Made by a program: the position numbers and the translations under genes
Part shown: positions 1-8,802 of the stretch, piece after piece
Layout of the letters: each line of letters begins with the position of its first letter
Position numbering within the stretch: position 1 is the stretch's first letter
Notes under the pieces: model-generated
Database searches by the model: none
The model's input: only the letters and a program-made list of their open reading frames with translations
Told to the model about the DNA's origin: nothing
Source of the DNA: Streptomyces sp. cg36
GTDB lineage: Bacteria > Actinomycetota > Actinomycetes > Streptomycetales > Streptomycetaceae
NCBI RefSeq assembly: GCF_041080675.1
Contig: NZ_CP163520.1
Coordinates: 7,531,501 to 7,595,500 of the forward strand
DNA: 64,000 nucleotides
Direction of reading: 5' to 3'

Positions 1-20
1 AGCGTGTCGGTCGTCGTCAT
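1..20 (-). CDS. 5' end of a gene running off the left edge (partial)
   Basis: Only the first six codons are in the window, read on the minus strand from an ATG at 20 (MTTTDT). An AGGA-type ribosome site lies a few bases upstream on that strand, within the CCGGAGTAGGA stretch at about 25-35. The gene would lie 76 bp downstream of the ferritin-like gene on the same strand, so co-transcription is possible. The product cannot be named from six residues. Confidence 0.35.
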
Positions 21-96
21 CGATTCCTACTCCGGTGAGGGTGGGGTTGATGGTGCCGGGGAAGCGGATCGCGCGGGGCGGGAGCGGCCGGGCCGC

Positions 97-834
97 TCAG
101 GCGAACTGGAGCTGGGAGGGGTCGATCTTGGGCACGGAGAAGCCGATCTTCTCGATGTGGCCGGCGATCGCCTCCTTGTAGAGTTCGCGCAGCTCGCCGT
201 TGTCGTGCTTGCGCAGACCCCATTGGACGGCGAGCCTGCCGCGTCGGGAGTCGGGCCGTCCGAACATGTCCAGCGCCATCGGGTAGAACCGGTCCAGCGC
301 CTTCTGCGCCCGGTCGCGGGACTCGCCTCCGGCGTCGTACGACTCCTGCATCAGCCGCTTGCCGTAACCGAAGTGCCGGGCCTCTTCCTTGAGGATCGCG
401 TCGGCCTCCACGCGCAGTGGCGCATAGGTGCTGGTGGTCATTTCCTTGATCTGGAAGTGGCCTTCGAGTTCGCACAGGAAGCTGAACGCGGCGCGCTCCT
501 CCCACTGGGTGAACCGGGTGGTCATGCTCTCGGCCGGGAAGTAACGCCGGTCCGCCACGGCCTGGTTCACCATGTGCGCGGTCTCGATGCCCAGCGGCGT
601 GAGCAATTTGGCGAACCGCCGGAAGTGGTCCACTTCTTCCATGCCGAACTTGAGGCACATGTAGCGCTCGTCGGCATTCGGGGCGAGCGGATAGAACGAG
701 TCGACATAGGTGTCGCCCGCGCTGAGCTCGCCCTCGCCGTTGGCGAGCATTTGGTGGGTCAGTACCTCGCGGTATTCCTCCGGGAGTTCACTGACGTTCT
801 CCAGGTTTACGCTCTCCGAAAAGACGTCCGCCAT
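97..834 (-). CDS. Ferritin-like diiron protein, PaaA/PaaC-type
   Basis: This 245-residue, mostly helical protein has two E-x-x-H motifs typical of a four-helix diiron site: E-E-V-D-H near residues 68-72 and K-E-E-A-R-H-F-G-Y-G near 151-160. The second matches the iron-binding helix of the phenylacetyl-CoA epoxidase PaaA/PaaC family. A diiron oxygenase or hydroxylase role is therefore likely, but the substrate is unknown, since no paa genes (paaB, D, E) are visible. The ATG at 834 has a strong GGAGGAG ribosome site. A PaaI-like thioesterase lies upstream on the same strand, which hints at an acyl-CoA or acyl-carrier substrate; that link is inference. Confidence 0.8.
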   Translation of the reverse strand: MADVFSESVNLENVSELPEEYREVLTHQMLANGEGELSAGDTYVDSFYPLAPNADERYMCLKFGMEEVDHFRRFAKLLTPLGIETAHMVNQAVADRRYFPAESMTTRFTQWEERAAFSFLCELEGHFQIKEMTTSTYAPLRVEADAILKEEARHFGYGKRLMQESYDAGGESRDRAQKALDRFYPMALDMFGRPDSRRGRLAVQWGLRKHDNGELRELYKEAIAGHIEKIGFSVPKIDPSQLQFA

Positions 835-993
835 ACGAATCTCCTCCGGGTAGCCGAGAAGGCGAGACTAACCGGGCTGTTCGCGGGGTCGGTAGGCCAC
901 GATGGACCCATACGGGCGGGGCACCTTGGGAGTATCCGAATGGCTCTTTGGGAGTACTCCGATGGCACTTCGAGGGCCCCGCGGCCGGGGCCC

Positions 994-1407
994 TCAGACG
1001 TCGGTGCGCGCGGGCGGGCGGATGTAGGTGAGGGTGTGGTGGGAGACGATCTTGCCCGCGGTGTCGGTCGTCTCGGCGGTGCCGTAGACGATGAGCCGGC
1101 CGGGCCGGACGATCGTGGACTCGCAGAACAGGTCGGTGCGGGCCGGGCCGAGGAAGCTCGTCGTCATCTGCTGGGTGACGGAGGGGTCGTCCTCGCCGAA
1201 CAGCGACATGATGGCGATCCAGCAGGTGACGTCGGCGAGCGTCATGGCGCACCCGCCCTGGAGGACGCCACCGGGACGGAAGAGCTCGGGCCGCTGGGGC
1301 AGCGAGACCTTGGCGTGCCCCTTGCCCACGGCTTCCACGCGGAATCCCCACCAGGGGCCGAAGGGGCTGTTGTCGAGGACGGCCTGGGCGGCGTCGACAT
1401 TCATCAT
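994..1407 (-). CDS. PaaI-like hotdog-fold thioesterase
   Basis: The 137-residue protein has the single hotdog domain length of PaaI/YdiI thioesterases. The segment G-G-V-L-Q-G-G-C-A-M-T-L-A-D near residues 46-59 is the conserved helix start where these enzymes bind and hydrolyse acyl-CoA (usual form H-G-G-x-x-x-x-L-x-D). The usual His is replaced by Gln here. It lies 160 bp upstream of the ferritin-like gene, on the same strand. The acyl substrate cannot be read from the sequence. The gap to the next gene contains no other ORF of note. Confidence 0.8.
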   Translation of the reverse strand: MMNVDAAQAVLDNSPFGPWWGFRVEAVGKGHAKVSLPQRPELFRPGGVLQGGCAMTLADVTCWIAIMSLFGEDDPSVTQQMTTSFLGPARTDLFCESTIVRPGRLIVYGTAETTDTAGKIVSHHTLTYIRPPARTDV

Positions 1408-1522
1408 CGCAGGAACATAGCACCGTTCGGACCGCCGACTGCTGCGCCCCGGAGGGGAGTTGGGAGCGGATGCGGCACCCGGGGGATGCGGACGAGGTGC
1501 CCGGCAGATGCGGCTGAGGCAC

Positions 1523-2233
1523 CTAGGAGGTGCTGCCCACCTCGCTCCTCCACTGGGCGTGATGCCCCTGGGCGTGCCGCTCCCGGTCGGGCGCCGCCGG
1601 CTTCATGGAGCCGAGCCGGGAGACGAGGAGCGCGGCCTCCACCCGGCTGGAGGCCGACAGTTTGATCATGACGCGGTGGACGTGCTTCTTCACCGTGTTC
1701 TCGGCGATGTGCAGCACGGAGCCGATCTGCTTGTTCGTCATGCCGTCGGCCAGCAGCCGCAGTACGTCGCTCTCGCGGGAGGTGAGGCTGGAGATGGCTC
1801 CCGGGGCCGACGGTGCGGGGCAGCCGTCGATGTCGGAGAGGCGTTCGCGGGGCAGGAGGTAGGCCGCGCAGCCCCGCGCCACCAGGGCGATCACGCTGGC
1901 GAACTCCTCCTGGAGGATGTCCAGGGCCATGAACCCGGCGACCCTGGCCCGTAACGCGTCCTGGAGCGTGACCAGGGAGTCGTGGCACCACAGCACGATG
2001 ACCGAGGCGCGCGTGCCGATGAGCTGGACGAGCCGGCGCAGGCTCTCGCCGGTCAGTCGGCGCAGATTGAGCAGGACGACATCGGGTCCCGCGCAGGCGA
2101 TGGCGTTGAGGAGACCGGGCACGTCCTGGGCCACGCCGACCACGTCGAGTTCCGGTGCCTCCCTGCTCATGGCCACCAGACCGGACCGGGTCACCACCTG
2201 GTCGTCGGCGATCAGCAGCTGTATCCGATGCAT
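1523..2233 (-). CDS. LuxR-family orphan response regulator with degenerate receiver, TTA codon
   Basis: A 236-residue NarL-type protein with a receiver-like domain (about 1-125) and a LuxR helix-turn-helix (about 148-210; L-T-S-R-E-S-D-V-L-R-L-L then T-N-K-Q-I-G). The acidic pair D10-D11 is present, but the position that should be the phospho-acceptor Asp reads D-V-V-L-L-N-L, that is Asn56. The protein is therefore probably not controlled by ordinary phosphorylation. No histidine kinase is adjacent. Codon 94 (Leu in D-A-L-R-A) is TTA at 1952-1954, the rare codon read by bldA tRNA in Streptomyces, so translation may be limited to late growth. The last 30 residues are polar and not conserved in the family. 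Confidence 0.85.
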   Translation of the reverse strand: MHRIQLLIADDQVVTRSGLVAMSREAPELDVVGVAQDVPGLLNAIACAGPDVVLLNLRRLTGESLRRLVQLIGTRASVIVLWCHDSLVTLQDALRARVAGFMALDILQEEFASVIALVARGCAAYLLPRERLSDIDGCPAPSAPGAISSLTSRESDVLRLLADGMTNKQIGSVLHIAENTVKKHVHRVMIKLSASSRVEAALLVSRLGSMKPAAPDRERHAQGHHAQWRSEVGSTS

Positions 2234-2862
2234 GAGCGGCGTCCTCTTCCCCCGTGCGGCCGTCCGGGACCTCTGTGGAGGCCGGGCGCCGGATGCGACC
2301 GCAAGATCGAATTAGGTCAGCGGGTGCCGGCCCGCCCCGGTGCCGGGTCCGCCGATGGTCGATCGGGGATGCGGCGATCGGGATCGGTATTGCGGGCCGT
2401 CGGGCTGGCGCATTTCTTCGCGGCATGAGGCGGTGCGATGCGATCCCGAACCGGCGGACAGTGGATTCGAGGAAATGCAAGGAGGGTTCGCGCCGGGTTC
2501 TCCGGCTCGCGACCTTCACCAATGGCAATCTGCGTGCTGATTTCCCGTCGGGCGGGGCGCTGGATCCCCGCTATGCGCGAAGGGGAGAACCAGCCAAGTT
2601 CGCGACGCTCTCGTGCGCGCTCAAGGCAGCCCCCTCCGGCCCGGCGGTGGGCTCTGGGCGAGCGTACCTCACGGTCACTCACATGGGGAGATCTGAATGA
2701 AATGTTCCGGATGGGTATGCGGCGGGTGAATCAGCCGCACCGATTCGGCCATTCCTTCCGAAATTAATCGGCCCTCGGGGCAAGGGGATTGTCCGCATCT
2801 CCCTGTGGAGCGGGACCGGCGGGCCCGCCAAGTGGCGTGCGCTTCCCGGCGGTTCTCCCCGT
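2234..2862. other. 629-bp stretch without a convincing gene
   Basis: This lies between the stop of the Ser/Thr kinase gene and the start of the LuxR regulator, both on the minus strand. The ORFs in it have no family signature and poor codon bias. Part of it (about 2440-2770) is less GC-rich than the neighbours, which suits a promoter region for the LuxR gene. A short perfect palindrome (GGCGGGCCCGCC, 2818-2829) lies just past the kinase stop and could contribute to termination, but it is not a classical terminator. Confidence 0.5.
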
Positions 2863-4353
2863 CTACCCGGGAAGGCGGATCCCCTTGAGGGCGGAGTCGA
2901 AGACCGGCCGGTACCGGTCCCACTGGGCGTTCGGCGCGGAGAGGTAGACCACGTACTGCGTGCCGTCCGTGCCGGTGAACGCCACCTCCACCGCGCGGAA
3001 CTCGCGCACCTTGCCCTGGAACGTGAACTCCCAGTAGCCCGCGGGCCGTCCCCGGAACGTGGTGGGGGCCATGCGGACCCGCTCGTAACCGGGACTGTCG
3101 CGGCGCGTCTGGCTCTCCCCGGTGTCGCGCCAGTGCCGCAGCGGGTCGGAGCCCGCGAACTGGACCACGTCCACGCGCAGCCCGGCGAGGCCGGTCGGGT
3201 CGATGAAGGCGAGCTCACCGCTGGGCACCTTCGCCGCCTTCCACCCGTTCGGTACGGGCACGGCGAAGCCCTGTCCGGCGGCTTCGAGGCGGTAGCCGGC
3301 GGGCACCGGCGGCGGGGCGGGGGAGGAGCTGGCGCCGCCGCCACGGTCGGCGGCGGAGGTGCCGCTCCCCTCGGGCCACAGCAGTGCGCCGCCCGTGGCG
3401 AGCGCCGCGACCAGCGCCGCCGAGACCGCCCACAGCAGGGTGCGGCGAACGCCCCGGCGTCGCGGCGCCGGTGCCGGGGCGGGCTCCGACACCGGCTCCG
3501 GACCGGCGGGACGGGGCAGCGGTGCGGTGTCGGCCGAGGCCGCACGGGCGAGGAGCCGTTCGGCCTCGTGGGCGTCCATGCGCAGCTGCGGGTCCTTGGC
3601 CAGCAGCCCCTCGATCACGGAGGTCAACGGACCGGCCTGGCGCGGGGGTTGGTGCGGCTCGGCGGCGATGGCGTACGCCGTCTCGATGGCGGTGTCCCGG
3701 TCGTAGGGAGGGCGTCCCTCGACCGCCTGGTAGAGCGTCGCGCCGAGGGACCACAGGTCGCACGCGGGTCCGGGCTCGCTGTCCGCGCTGCGCAGCCGCT
3801 CGGGCGCGAGGTAGTGGACGGATCCGACCAGCTCGCCCGTCCGCGTCAGTGACGTGTCACCCGACTCGACGGCGATCCCGAAGTCGGTCAGGACGATGCG
3901 GCCGTCGTGCCCGAGCAGGACGTTGGCGGGCTTCACGTCCCGGTGCAGGACCCCCGCCGCGTGCGCGGCGCGCAGCGCGGCGACCATGATCAGACCGATC
4001 CGGGCGGCCTCGCCGACGGGCAGGGTGCCCCGCTCCTTCAGTACGTCGCCGAGCGTGACGGAAGGGATGTACTCCATGACGATGCACGGCAGCCCCTCGT
4101 CGTCGAGGACGTCGTGCACCACGATCACATTGGGGTGGGTGATCCGGGCCGCGCTGCGGGCCTCGCGCCGGGTCCGCTCATGGAGGCGCCGGACCTCGTC
4201 GTCGGGCAGATGCGGCGGGACGTGCAGTTTCTTGAGGGCGACGTAGCGCCCCAGCGTCACGTCCTCGGCCCGCCACACGGTGCCCATGCCGCCACGGCCC
4301 ACCCGCTCGACCAGCCGGTAACGGCCGGCTATGAGCCGCCCCAGATCGGACAC
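2863..4353 (-). CDS. Transmembrane Ser/Thr protein kinase (PknB-type)
   Basis: A 496-residue Hanks-type kinase. Visible motifs are the glycine loop (G-R-G-G-M-G-T-V, about 19-26), the invariant Lys in V-A-L-K-K, H-R-D-V-K-P-A-N near 138-145, the D-F-G magnesium motif near 157-159, and the A-P-E activation-segment end. The kinase domain ends near 270. A Pro/Ala linker and one membrane helix (about 305-328) follow, then a roughly 150-residue extracytoplasmic domain (G-Y-R-L-E-A-A-G-Q-G-F-A-V-P-V-P-N-G-W). Many actinobacterial kinases have such an outside module as a sensor, but it is not a PASTA repeat here. The ATG at 4353 gives a full-length kinase lobe. Confidence 0.93.
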   Translation of the reverse strand: MSDLGRLIAGRYRLVERVGRGGMGTVWRAEDVTLGRYVALKKLHVPPHLPDDEVRRLHERTRREARSAARITHPNVIVVHDVLDDEGLPCIVMEYIPSVTLGDVLKERGTLPVGEAARIGLIMVAALRAAHAAGVLHRDVKPANVLLGHDGRIVLTDFGIAVESGDTSLTRTGELVGSVHYLAPERLRSADSEPGPACDLWSLGATLYQAVEGRPPYDRDTAIETAYAIAAEPHQPPRQAGPLTSVIEGLLAKDPQLRMDAHEAERLLARAASADTAPLPRPAGPEPVSEPAPAPAPRRRGVRRTLLWAVSAALVAALATGGALLWPEGSGTSAADRGGGASSSPAPPPVPAGYRLEAAGQGFAVPVPNGWKAAKVPSGELAFIDPTGLAGLRVDVVQFAGSDPLRHWRDTGESQTRRDSPGYERVRMAPTTFRGRPAGYWEFTFQGKVREFRAVEVAFTGTDGTQYVVYLSAPNAQWDRYRPVFDSALKGIRLPG

Positions 4354-4439
4354 CGCCAGAACCTTCTTCTTCCCCGCACACCGCGCACGTACATCCGAAA
4401 CGAAACTTCGCCATCACCATAACGTGCCCGGCTGTGCGC

Positions 4440-4483
4440 GGTGATTACGGAATGTGTGCGGCGGCATGGTCCGCGTAATCACC
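4440..4483. promoter_or_regulatory. Long inverted repeat, candidate operator between divergent genes
   Basis: Perfect 10-base arms GGTGATTACG (4440-4449) and CGTAATCACC (4474-4483) are separated by 24 bp. The element lies 87 bp upstream of the kinase start and about 195 bp upstream of the small gene on the plus strand. Two half-sites this far apart suit a protein that binds paired sites or loops DNA; an RNA hairpin is the alternative. The regulator is unknown. Confidence 0.45.
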
Positions 4484-4677
4484 CGGAACGGTCCGGATGT
4501 GCGTCATCACTCCAGGTCAGAACTGCGGGATGGTATTTCGTGGGACGGAAACACCTGGAAGTTCCTGGCGGCGGTGTATTGCGTCCCGGGTGAGCGGGAG
4601 TTTCACTTGGGACGTTCCCCCAGACGCACGTTCAGCAGGGGAGGGTGTACGGAACTCCCAGGAGAACGGAGATCGAG

Positions 4678-4893
4678 ATGTGTCCTTCCGTGACATCGGA
4701 GAACTCGGGGGGCCGGGGTCCCGCACCGGCCGCCGTCGACCAGGCGCAGGCCGAGAAGCTGGACGGCCGGAGGCTGGAGCTGCTGATCGACGAATTGCGC
4801 GCCCGCCAGCAGCACCTTCCCGCGCTGGCCGAGCAGCGGCACCAGTTCCTCGACATAGACCCCGATCTCGCTGGACGCAGCTACCTTCCGTGA
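4678..4893 (+). CDS. Small acidic hypothetical protein (71 aa)
   Basis: The chosen ATG at 4678 has a GGAG ribosome site six bases upstream (4668-4671); the in-frame ATG at 4645 has no such site. The protein begins M-C-P-S-V-T-S-E-N. It has a disordered N-terminus and a helical segment (about 28-60; K-L-D-G-R-R-L-E-L-L-I-D-E-L-R-A-R-Q-Q) with coiled-coil character. No family is recognised. It is 47 bp upstream of the M20 peptidase on the same strand. Codon use fits a real Streptomyces gene. Confidence 0.6.
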   Translation: MCPSVTSENSGGRGPAPAAVDQAQAEKLDGRRLELLIDELRARQQHLPALAEQRHQFLDIDPDLAGRSYLP

Positions 4894-4940
4894 CCGGGAG
4901 CGGCCGTCCGCCGCCGGGCCGCGCCCACTAACCTGGCCGC

Positions 4941-6047
4941 ATGACGACGCACCAGGCGGTTCCCGTGAACGTGGACGCGATGATCGACGACCTCCGCACG
5001 CTCGTCGAAGTCGAGTCCCCCTCGCGCGACCTGGACGCCCTGCGGACCTCGGCCCGAACCGTCGCGGCGGTCATCGAGAACCGCCTGGGCGGGCGGGCCG
5101 CCGTCGTCGAGCGCGAGCAGCTGCCGCACGTCCACTGGTCGGGCGGCGGCGACCCCCGGGTGCTGATCCTCGGCCACCACGACACCGTGTTCCCGCTGGG
5201 CACGCTGGAGCGCCGCCCGTTCCTGGTCAAGGACGGGCACGCGACCGGCCCCGGCGTCTTCGACATGCTGGGCGGTGTGGTGCAGGCCATCCACGGCGTG
5301 GCCGCGCTCGACGACCGGTCGGGTGTCGAGATCCTGATCACGGCCGATGAAGAGGTCGGCTCCGCCTCCTCCCGGGCCCTGCTCGAAGAGCGGGCCCTGG
5401 CCTGCGGCGCCGTGCTCGTGGTCGAGGGCGCGGCCGACGGCGGGGGCCTCAAGACCGGCCGCAAGGGCTGCGGCACTTTCGAGGTGACGGTGACCGGGCG
5501 GGCCGCGCACGCCGGCCTCGAGCCCGAGGCCGGGATCAACGCGCTGGTGGAAGCCGCGCACCAGGTACTGGCCATCGCCGGGCTCGCCCGGCCGGGCAGC
5601 GGCACCACGGTCACCCCCACGGTCGCTGCCGCGGGCACCCTGGACAACGTCGTACCGGCGCGGGCGACCGTCACCGTCGACGTCCGGGTGGAGTCGGGCG
5701 AGGAGGAGGACCGGGTCGAGGCGGCGTTCGCGGCGCTGACACCGCGGCTCGACGGTGCGCGGATCGCGGTACGGGGAGGCATCGGCCGCCCGCCGATGCC
5801 CGAGTCGGCGTCGACCGAACTCTTCGCGGCGGCCCGGCGGCTGCTGCCGGACCTGGAGGGCGTCGCGGTCGGCGGCGGCAGCGACGGCAACTTCACGGCC
5901 GCGCTGGGGGTGGCGACCCTCGACGGTCTCGGGGCCGTCGGCGCGGGCGCCCACGCCGACCACGAGTACGTGGTGGTCGACGCCATGACCGAGCGGGCGA
6001 ACCTCATCGCGGGGCTGGTGGAAGCGGTGCGGACGAAGACGCGCTGA
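4941..6047 (+). CDS. M20-family metallopeptidase (glutamate carboxypeptidase-like)
   Basis: A 368-residue two-domain zinc peptidase. Metal-ligand motifs are visible: H-H-D-T-V near residue 79-83, D in G-P-G-V-F-D-M near 110, the catalytic-base pair in A-D-E-E-V-G near 134-138, and H in G-A-H-A-D-H-E-Y near the C-terminus. The dimerisation domain lies between, opening K-G-C-G-T-F-E-V-T-V-T-G-R-A-A-H-A-G. It resembles the ArgE/DapE/CPG2 branch that removes C-terminal or acylated amino acids. There is no signal peptide, so it is cytoplasmic. No clear ribosome site precedes the ATG, which may be near-leaderless. The substrate is unknown. Confidence 0.88.
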   Translation: MTTHQAVPVNVDAMIDDLRTLVEVESPSRDLDALRTSARTVAAVIENRLGGRAAVVEREQLPHVHWSGGGDPRVLILGHHDTVFPLGTLERRPFLVKDGHATGPGVFDMLGGVVQAIHGVAALDDRSGVEILITADEEVGSASSRALLEERALACGAVLVVEGAADGGGLKTGRKGCGTFEVTVTGRAAHAGLEPEAGINALVEAAHQVLAIAGLARPGSGTTVTPTVAAAGTLDNVVPARATVTVDVRVESGEEEDRVEAAFAALTPRLDGARIAVRGGIGRPPMPESASTELFAAARRLLPDLEGVAVGGGSDGNFTAALGVATLDGLGAVGAGAHADHEYVVVDAMTERANLIAGLVEAVRTKTR

Positions 6048-6183
6048 GCATCGCTCTGCGCGGGCCGCGGCGGCCTCGGACCGTGCTCCGGGACCCGCCT
6101 TCCCGCCCTGCGGCGGTGCCCCGTACGGCCCGGTGGCTTCGGACCTGCCCCGGGACTCGGCCTCCCAGCCCTGCGGCGCCGCC

Positions 6184-6714
6184 CTATTCGGCCAGTTCCG
6201 CGAGGTCCACCGGCACCCGCCAGGTGATCCGGCGGCGCACCGACTCCAGTTCGTCCTGGAGCGGGGACGGCGGCACGGCGAGCACCGGGCAGGTGGCGTG
6301 GGCCAGGCAGTAGCGGGCGACCGAGGGGTGCAGCAGCCGGTGCAGCCGTCCGCGCGCCCCGGCGCCGACGACGAGGAGGTCGTCGGGACCGTCGGCGGCC
6401 CGTACCAGCGCCACTCCCGGGGTGCCCCAGATGATGAGCCCCTTGGTCGCCACGTCCGGCCCGCCGGGCCCGAACGCGTCGTCGAGCGCCTGCAGCAGAC
6501 GCTCGCCCGCCACCCGGCGGCACTCCTCGACCACGGACGGCTCGGGCCGGGCGCGGTGGCCGAGTTCACCGCCGGGCGGCGCCCAGGCGAGCACGGCCCG
6601 CAGGACCGCCCCGGTGCGCCGCGCCTCGGCGGCTGCCCGGTGCAGCGCGGTCAGGCTGCCGAGGCTGCCGCTGACCCCCACCACGACGCGCCGCTCACGA
6701 CCCTGCTCCGTCAT
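6184..6714 (-). CDS. Universal stress protein (UspA-like)
   Basis: A single-domain 176-residue Usp. It starts V-V-V-G-V-S-G-S near residue 10 and ends with the ATP-binding pattern G-A-G-A-R-G-R-L-H-R-L-L-H-P-S-V (consensus G-x-x-G-x9-G-S/T, with Pro-Ser in the last step), then C-P-V-L-A-V-P. It is likely a cytoplasmic nucleotide-binding stress or dormancy protein. It converges with the M20 peptidase gene across a 136-bp gap in which I see nothing definite. Confidence 0.85.
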   Translation of the reverse strand: MTEQGRERRVVVGVSGSLGSLTALHRAAAEARRTGAVLRAVLAWAPPGGELGHRARPEPSVVEECRRVAGERLLQALDDAFGPGGPDVATKGLIIWGTPGVALVRAADGPDDLLVVGAGARGRLHRLLHPSVARYCLAHATCPVLAVPPSPLQDELESVRRRITWRVPVDLAELAE

Positions 6715-6880
6715 ACCGGCCCCACTCCTCGCCTCGCCCGAGCGTTTCCCCCACTCTCGCCCGGCCGTAGGGCCGAAATGCGCGCCACCGCCGGGTGTTG
6801 GCGGCCTCCTGACGCGCGGGGGCGGGACCCTGACGCCTTGCTGACGCCCGCCGCCCGCCCCCTCGTGCCGCTCGCCCGCG

Positions 6881-8572
6881 TCAAGCGGGCAGCGCCCACA
6901 CCTGGTTGGCCTGGAGGTGGCCGCAGGCCCAGACGTCCAGCTTGGTGCTGTCGGCGGTGCCGCCGCCGTACACGTCGAGGCACAGGGCCGAGGCGCCGTT
7001 GACCAGGGTGCCGTCGGGCTTCGCGGTCCAGTGCTGGGTGGCCGCGCCCGTGCAGGTGGACAGGGTCGCGGGGCTTCCGGCGGTCGTCCCGGCCGCCGTG
7101 AGGCACTTGCCGAGCGACCGTACGGTGGTGTCGGCGTTCATGGTCCAGCGCTGGTTGGGGTTGCCGGTGCAGGTGTAGAGGATGGTGGGGGTGCCGTCGG
7201 CGATGCCACTGCCGGTGACGTCCACGCACTTGGCGCCGTTGCCCGTGAGCTGGCCGGTGGGTACGGCGGGAGCGCAGCCGGTGCCCGGCGTCAGCCGCCA
7301 GACCGCCGTGCCGTGCGCGGGCACGGTCGCCGTGAGCGAGCCGTTCACCGTCGAAGTGGCGCCGGTCCAGAGGTCCTTGGCGGTCACCGCGCAGCCCGGC
7401 AGGCCGATGTCGGCGAGCGCGGTGGTGACGGTGCGGGCCGCCGAGCCGCGGTTGAGTACCGCGACCGCCCGGTCCGCTCCGGCCAGGGGCCGGACGAGGA
7501 CGTCGGTGGTGCTGTTGGACGACGCCACGCCCGCCTGCCGTCCGAGGCTGTCCTGGTCGACGGCGATCAGGTCGGTGTTGCCGAGCGCGGACCGGGCCGC
7601 CGGGGCGAGGTGGGCGACGTCGGAGGAGAGGATGAGGGGCGCGGCCATCATCGACCACAGGGCCATCTGGCTGCGGGACTCGTCGTCGGTGAGTCCGCCC
7701 GCGCCCGCGATGAGGAAGTCCGGGTCGTTCCAGTTGCCGGGTCTGGCGTAGCGGCCGATCCACCGGTTGTAGCCGTAGTTGGAGAGCACGCTGGCCCAGC
7801 GGCTGGTGGTGGGGTGGGCGGGGTCGTAGGTGGCGATGTCCCAGCCCTCCCGCCAGAGCTGGCCGTCCGGGCCGACCCAGGACAGCACGTCGAACCAGGT
7901 GGGGTTGCCCCATTCGCCGGTCTGGAAGTAGGCGGGCGCGGATTCGGAGAAGACGATGTCGCGCCCGCTCGCCCGCAGGGCCGCGGCCTGGGCGTCGTAC
8001 GCCTGCCGGTACGCCTGTTCCTTGGTCTGGCCGGGAGCGGTGTAGAGGTTGCAGCCGTCCAGTTTGAGGTAGTCCACGCCCCAGGCGGCGAACGTGGTCG
8101 CGTCCTGGGTGAAGTGGTCGGCGCCCCCGCCCTGGGGCCGGCCGCTGCCGGGGTAGCCGCCGCAGGTCGTCGACCCGGCGTCCTCGTAGATCCCGAAGCG
8201 CAGTCCTCGGTCGTGGAGGTAGGTGCCGAGCCAGGCCATGCCGTGCGGGAACTTCACGGGGTCGGCGGCGAGTTTCCCGCCACTGTCACGGGACTTGGTC
8301 ATCCAGCAGTCGTCCACGGTCAGCGTGGTGTAGCCCTTGGCGGCGAGGCCGCTGGAGATGAGGGCGTCGGCGTTGGCCGTGACGGTCTGCTCGGTGACGC
8401 CGCACTGGTAGTGGGCCCAGTCGTTCCAGCCCATCGGGGGCGTGGCGGCGGACTGCCGGACCGGTGGCGGGGCGGGGGAGGGGGCGGCGTGCGCGGTCGC
8501 GGCGCCGGTGAGCGGCAGACAGAGCAGCGCGGCGGCGAGTGCGGCGAGCGCGGTGCGTCGGGGGCGGGGCAC
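6881..8572 (-). CDS. Secreted GH27 alpha-galactosidase with ricin-type lectin domain
   Basis: A 563-residue secreted glycosidase. The GTG at 8572 is chosen because a GAGGAG ribosome site sits six bases upstream and a clean signal peptide follows directly (P-R-P-R-R-T-A-L-A-A-L-A-A-A-L-L to A-H-A). The catalytic (beta/alpha)8 barrel begins T-P-P-M-G-W-N-D-W and holds the nucleophile Asp in Y-L-K-L-D-G-C-N. The probable acid/base Asp is in N-W-N-D-P-D. A beta-sandwich follows, then a ricin B-type lectin of three repeats (N-Q-R-W, T-Q-H-W, N-Q-V-W) that probably binds galactose-rich polymers. It is divergent from the GH35 gene, which suggests joint use in galactoside breakdown outside the cell. 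Confidence 0.92.
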   Translation of the reverse strand: MPRPRRTALAALAAALLCLPLTGAATAHAAPSPAPPPVRQSAATPPMGWNDWAHYQCGVTEQTVTANADALISSGLAAKGYTTLTVDDCWMTKSRDSGGKLAADPVKFPHGMAWLGTYLHDRGLRFGIYEDAGSTTCGGYPGSGRPQGGGADHFTQDATTFAAWGVDYLKLDGCNLYTAPGQTKEQAYRQAYDAQAAALRASGRDIVFSESAPAYFQTGEWGNPTWFDVLSWVGPDGQLWREGWDIATYDPAHPTTSRWASVLSNYGYNRWIGRYARPGNWNDPDFLIAGAGGLTDDESRSQMALWSMMAAPLILSSDVAHLAPAARSALGNTDLIAVDQDSLGRQAGVASSNSTTDVLVRPLAGADRAVAVLNRGSAARTVTTALADIGLPGCAVTAKDLWTGATSTVNGSLTATVPAHGTAVWRLTPGTGCAPAVPTGQLTGNGAKCVDVTGSGIADGTPTILYTCTGNPNQRWTMNADTTVRSLGKCLTAAGTTAGSPATLSTCTGAATQHWTAKPDGTLVNGASALCLDVYGGGTADSTKLDVWACGHLQANQVWALPA

Positions 8573-8685
8573 GGTGGTCTCCTCGGTGGTGAGAAGGGGA
8601 CGTGCGAGGTGGAGCGGAGCGGAGTGCGCGATGACCTCCGGGGAAGGTGCGCGCCGGGTGGCCATGATGGGTGATGCACTGTAGC

Positions 8686-8699
8686 GCTCTCTTTCGAGC
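8686..8699. promoter_or_regulatory. Candidate operator upstream of the GH27 gene
   Basis: The inverted repeat GCTC-TCTTTC-GAGC lies 114 bp upstream of the GTG start of the GH27 gene. It sits close to a second element at 8803-8825, so the two glycosidase promoters may share a sugar-responsive repressor. That is inference; no regulator gene is adjacent. Confidence 0.35.
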
Positions 8700-8802
8700 A
8701 CCTTCAATCACCGTACGGTAAAAGGGAGTTGGGGCGTCCGGGTGAGGGGCGACGGGTGATCGGCGCCGCGCACTGGTGTGTTGTGTTTGATTACGTGGAC
8801 TC

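Noticed and set aside
4..1665. A 553-codon open frame on the plus strand across the first genes
   Set aside because: It runs antisense to two well-supported minus-strand genes and the LuxR gene, and has no recognisable domain.
2317..2682. A possible 121-codon gene on the minus strand between kinase and LuxR genes
   Set aside because: No family signature, Arg/Pro-rich composition, poor codon bias and no ribosome site at its start.
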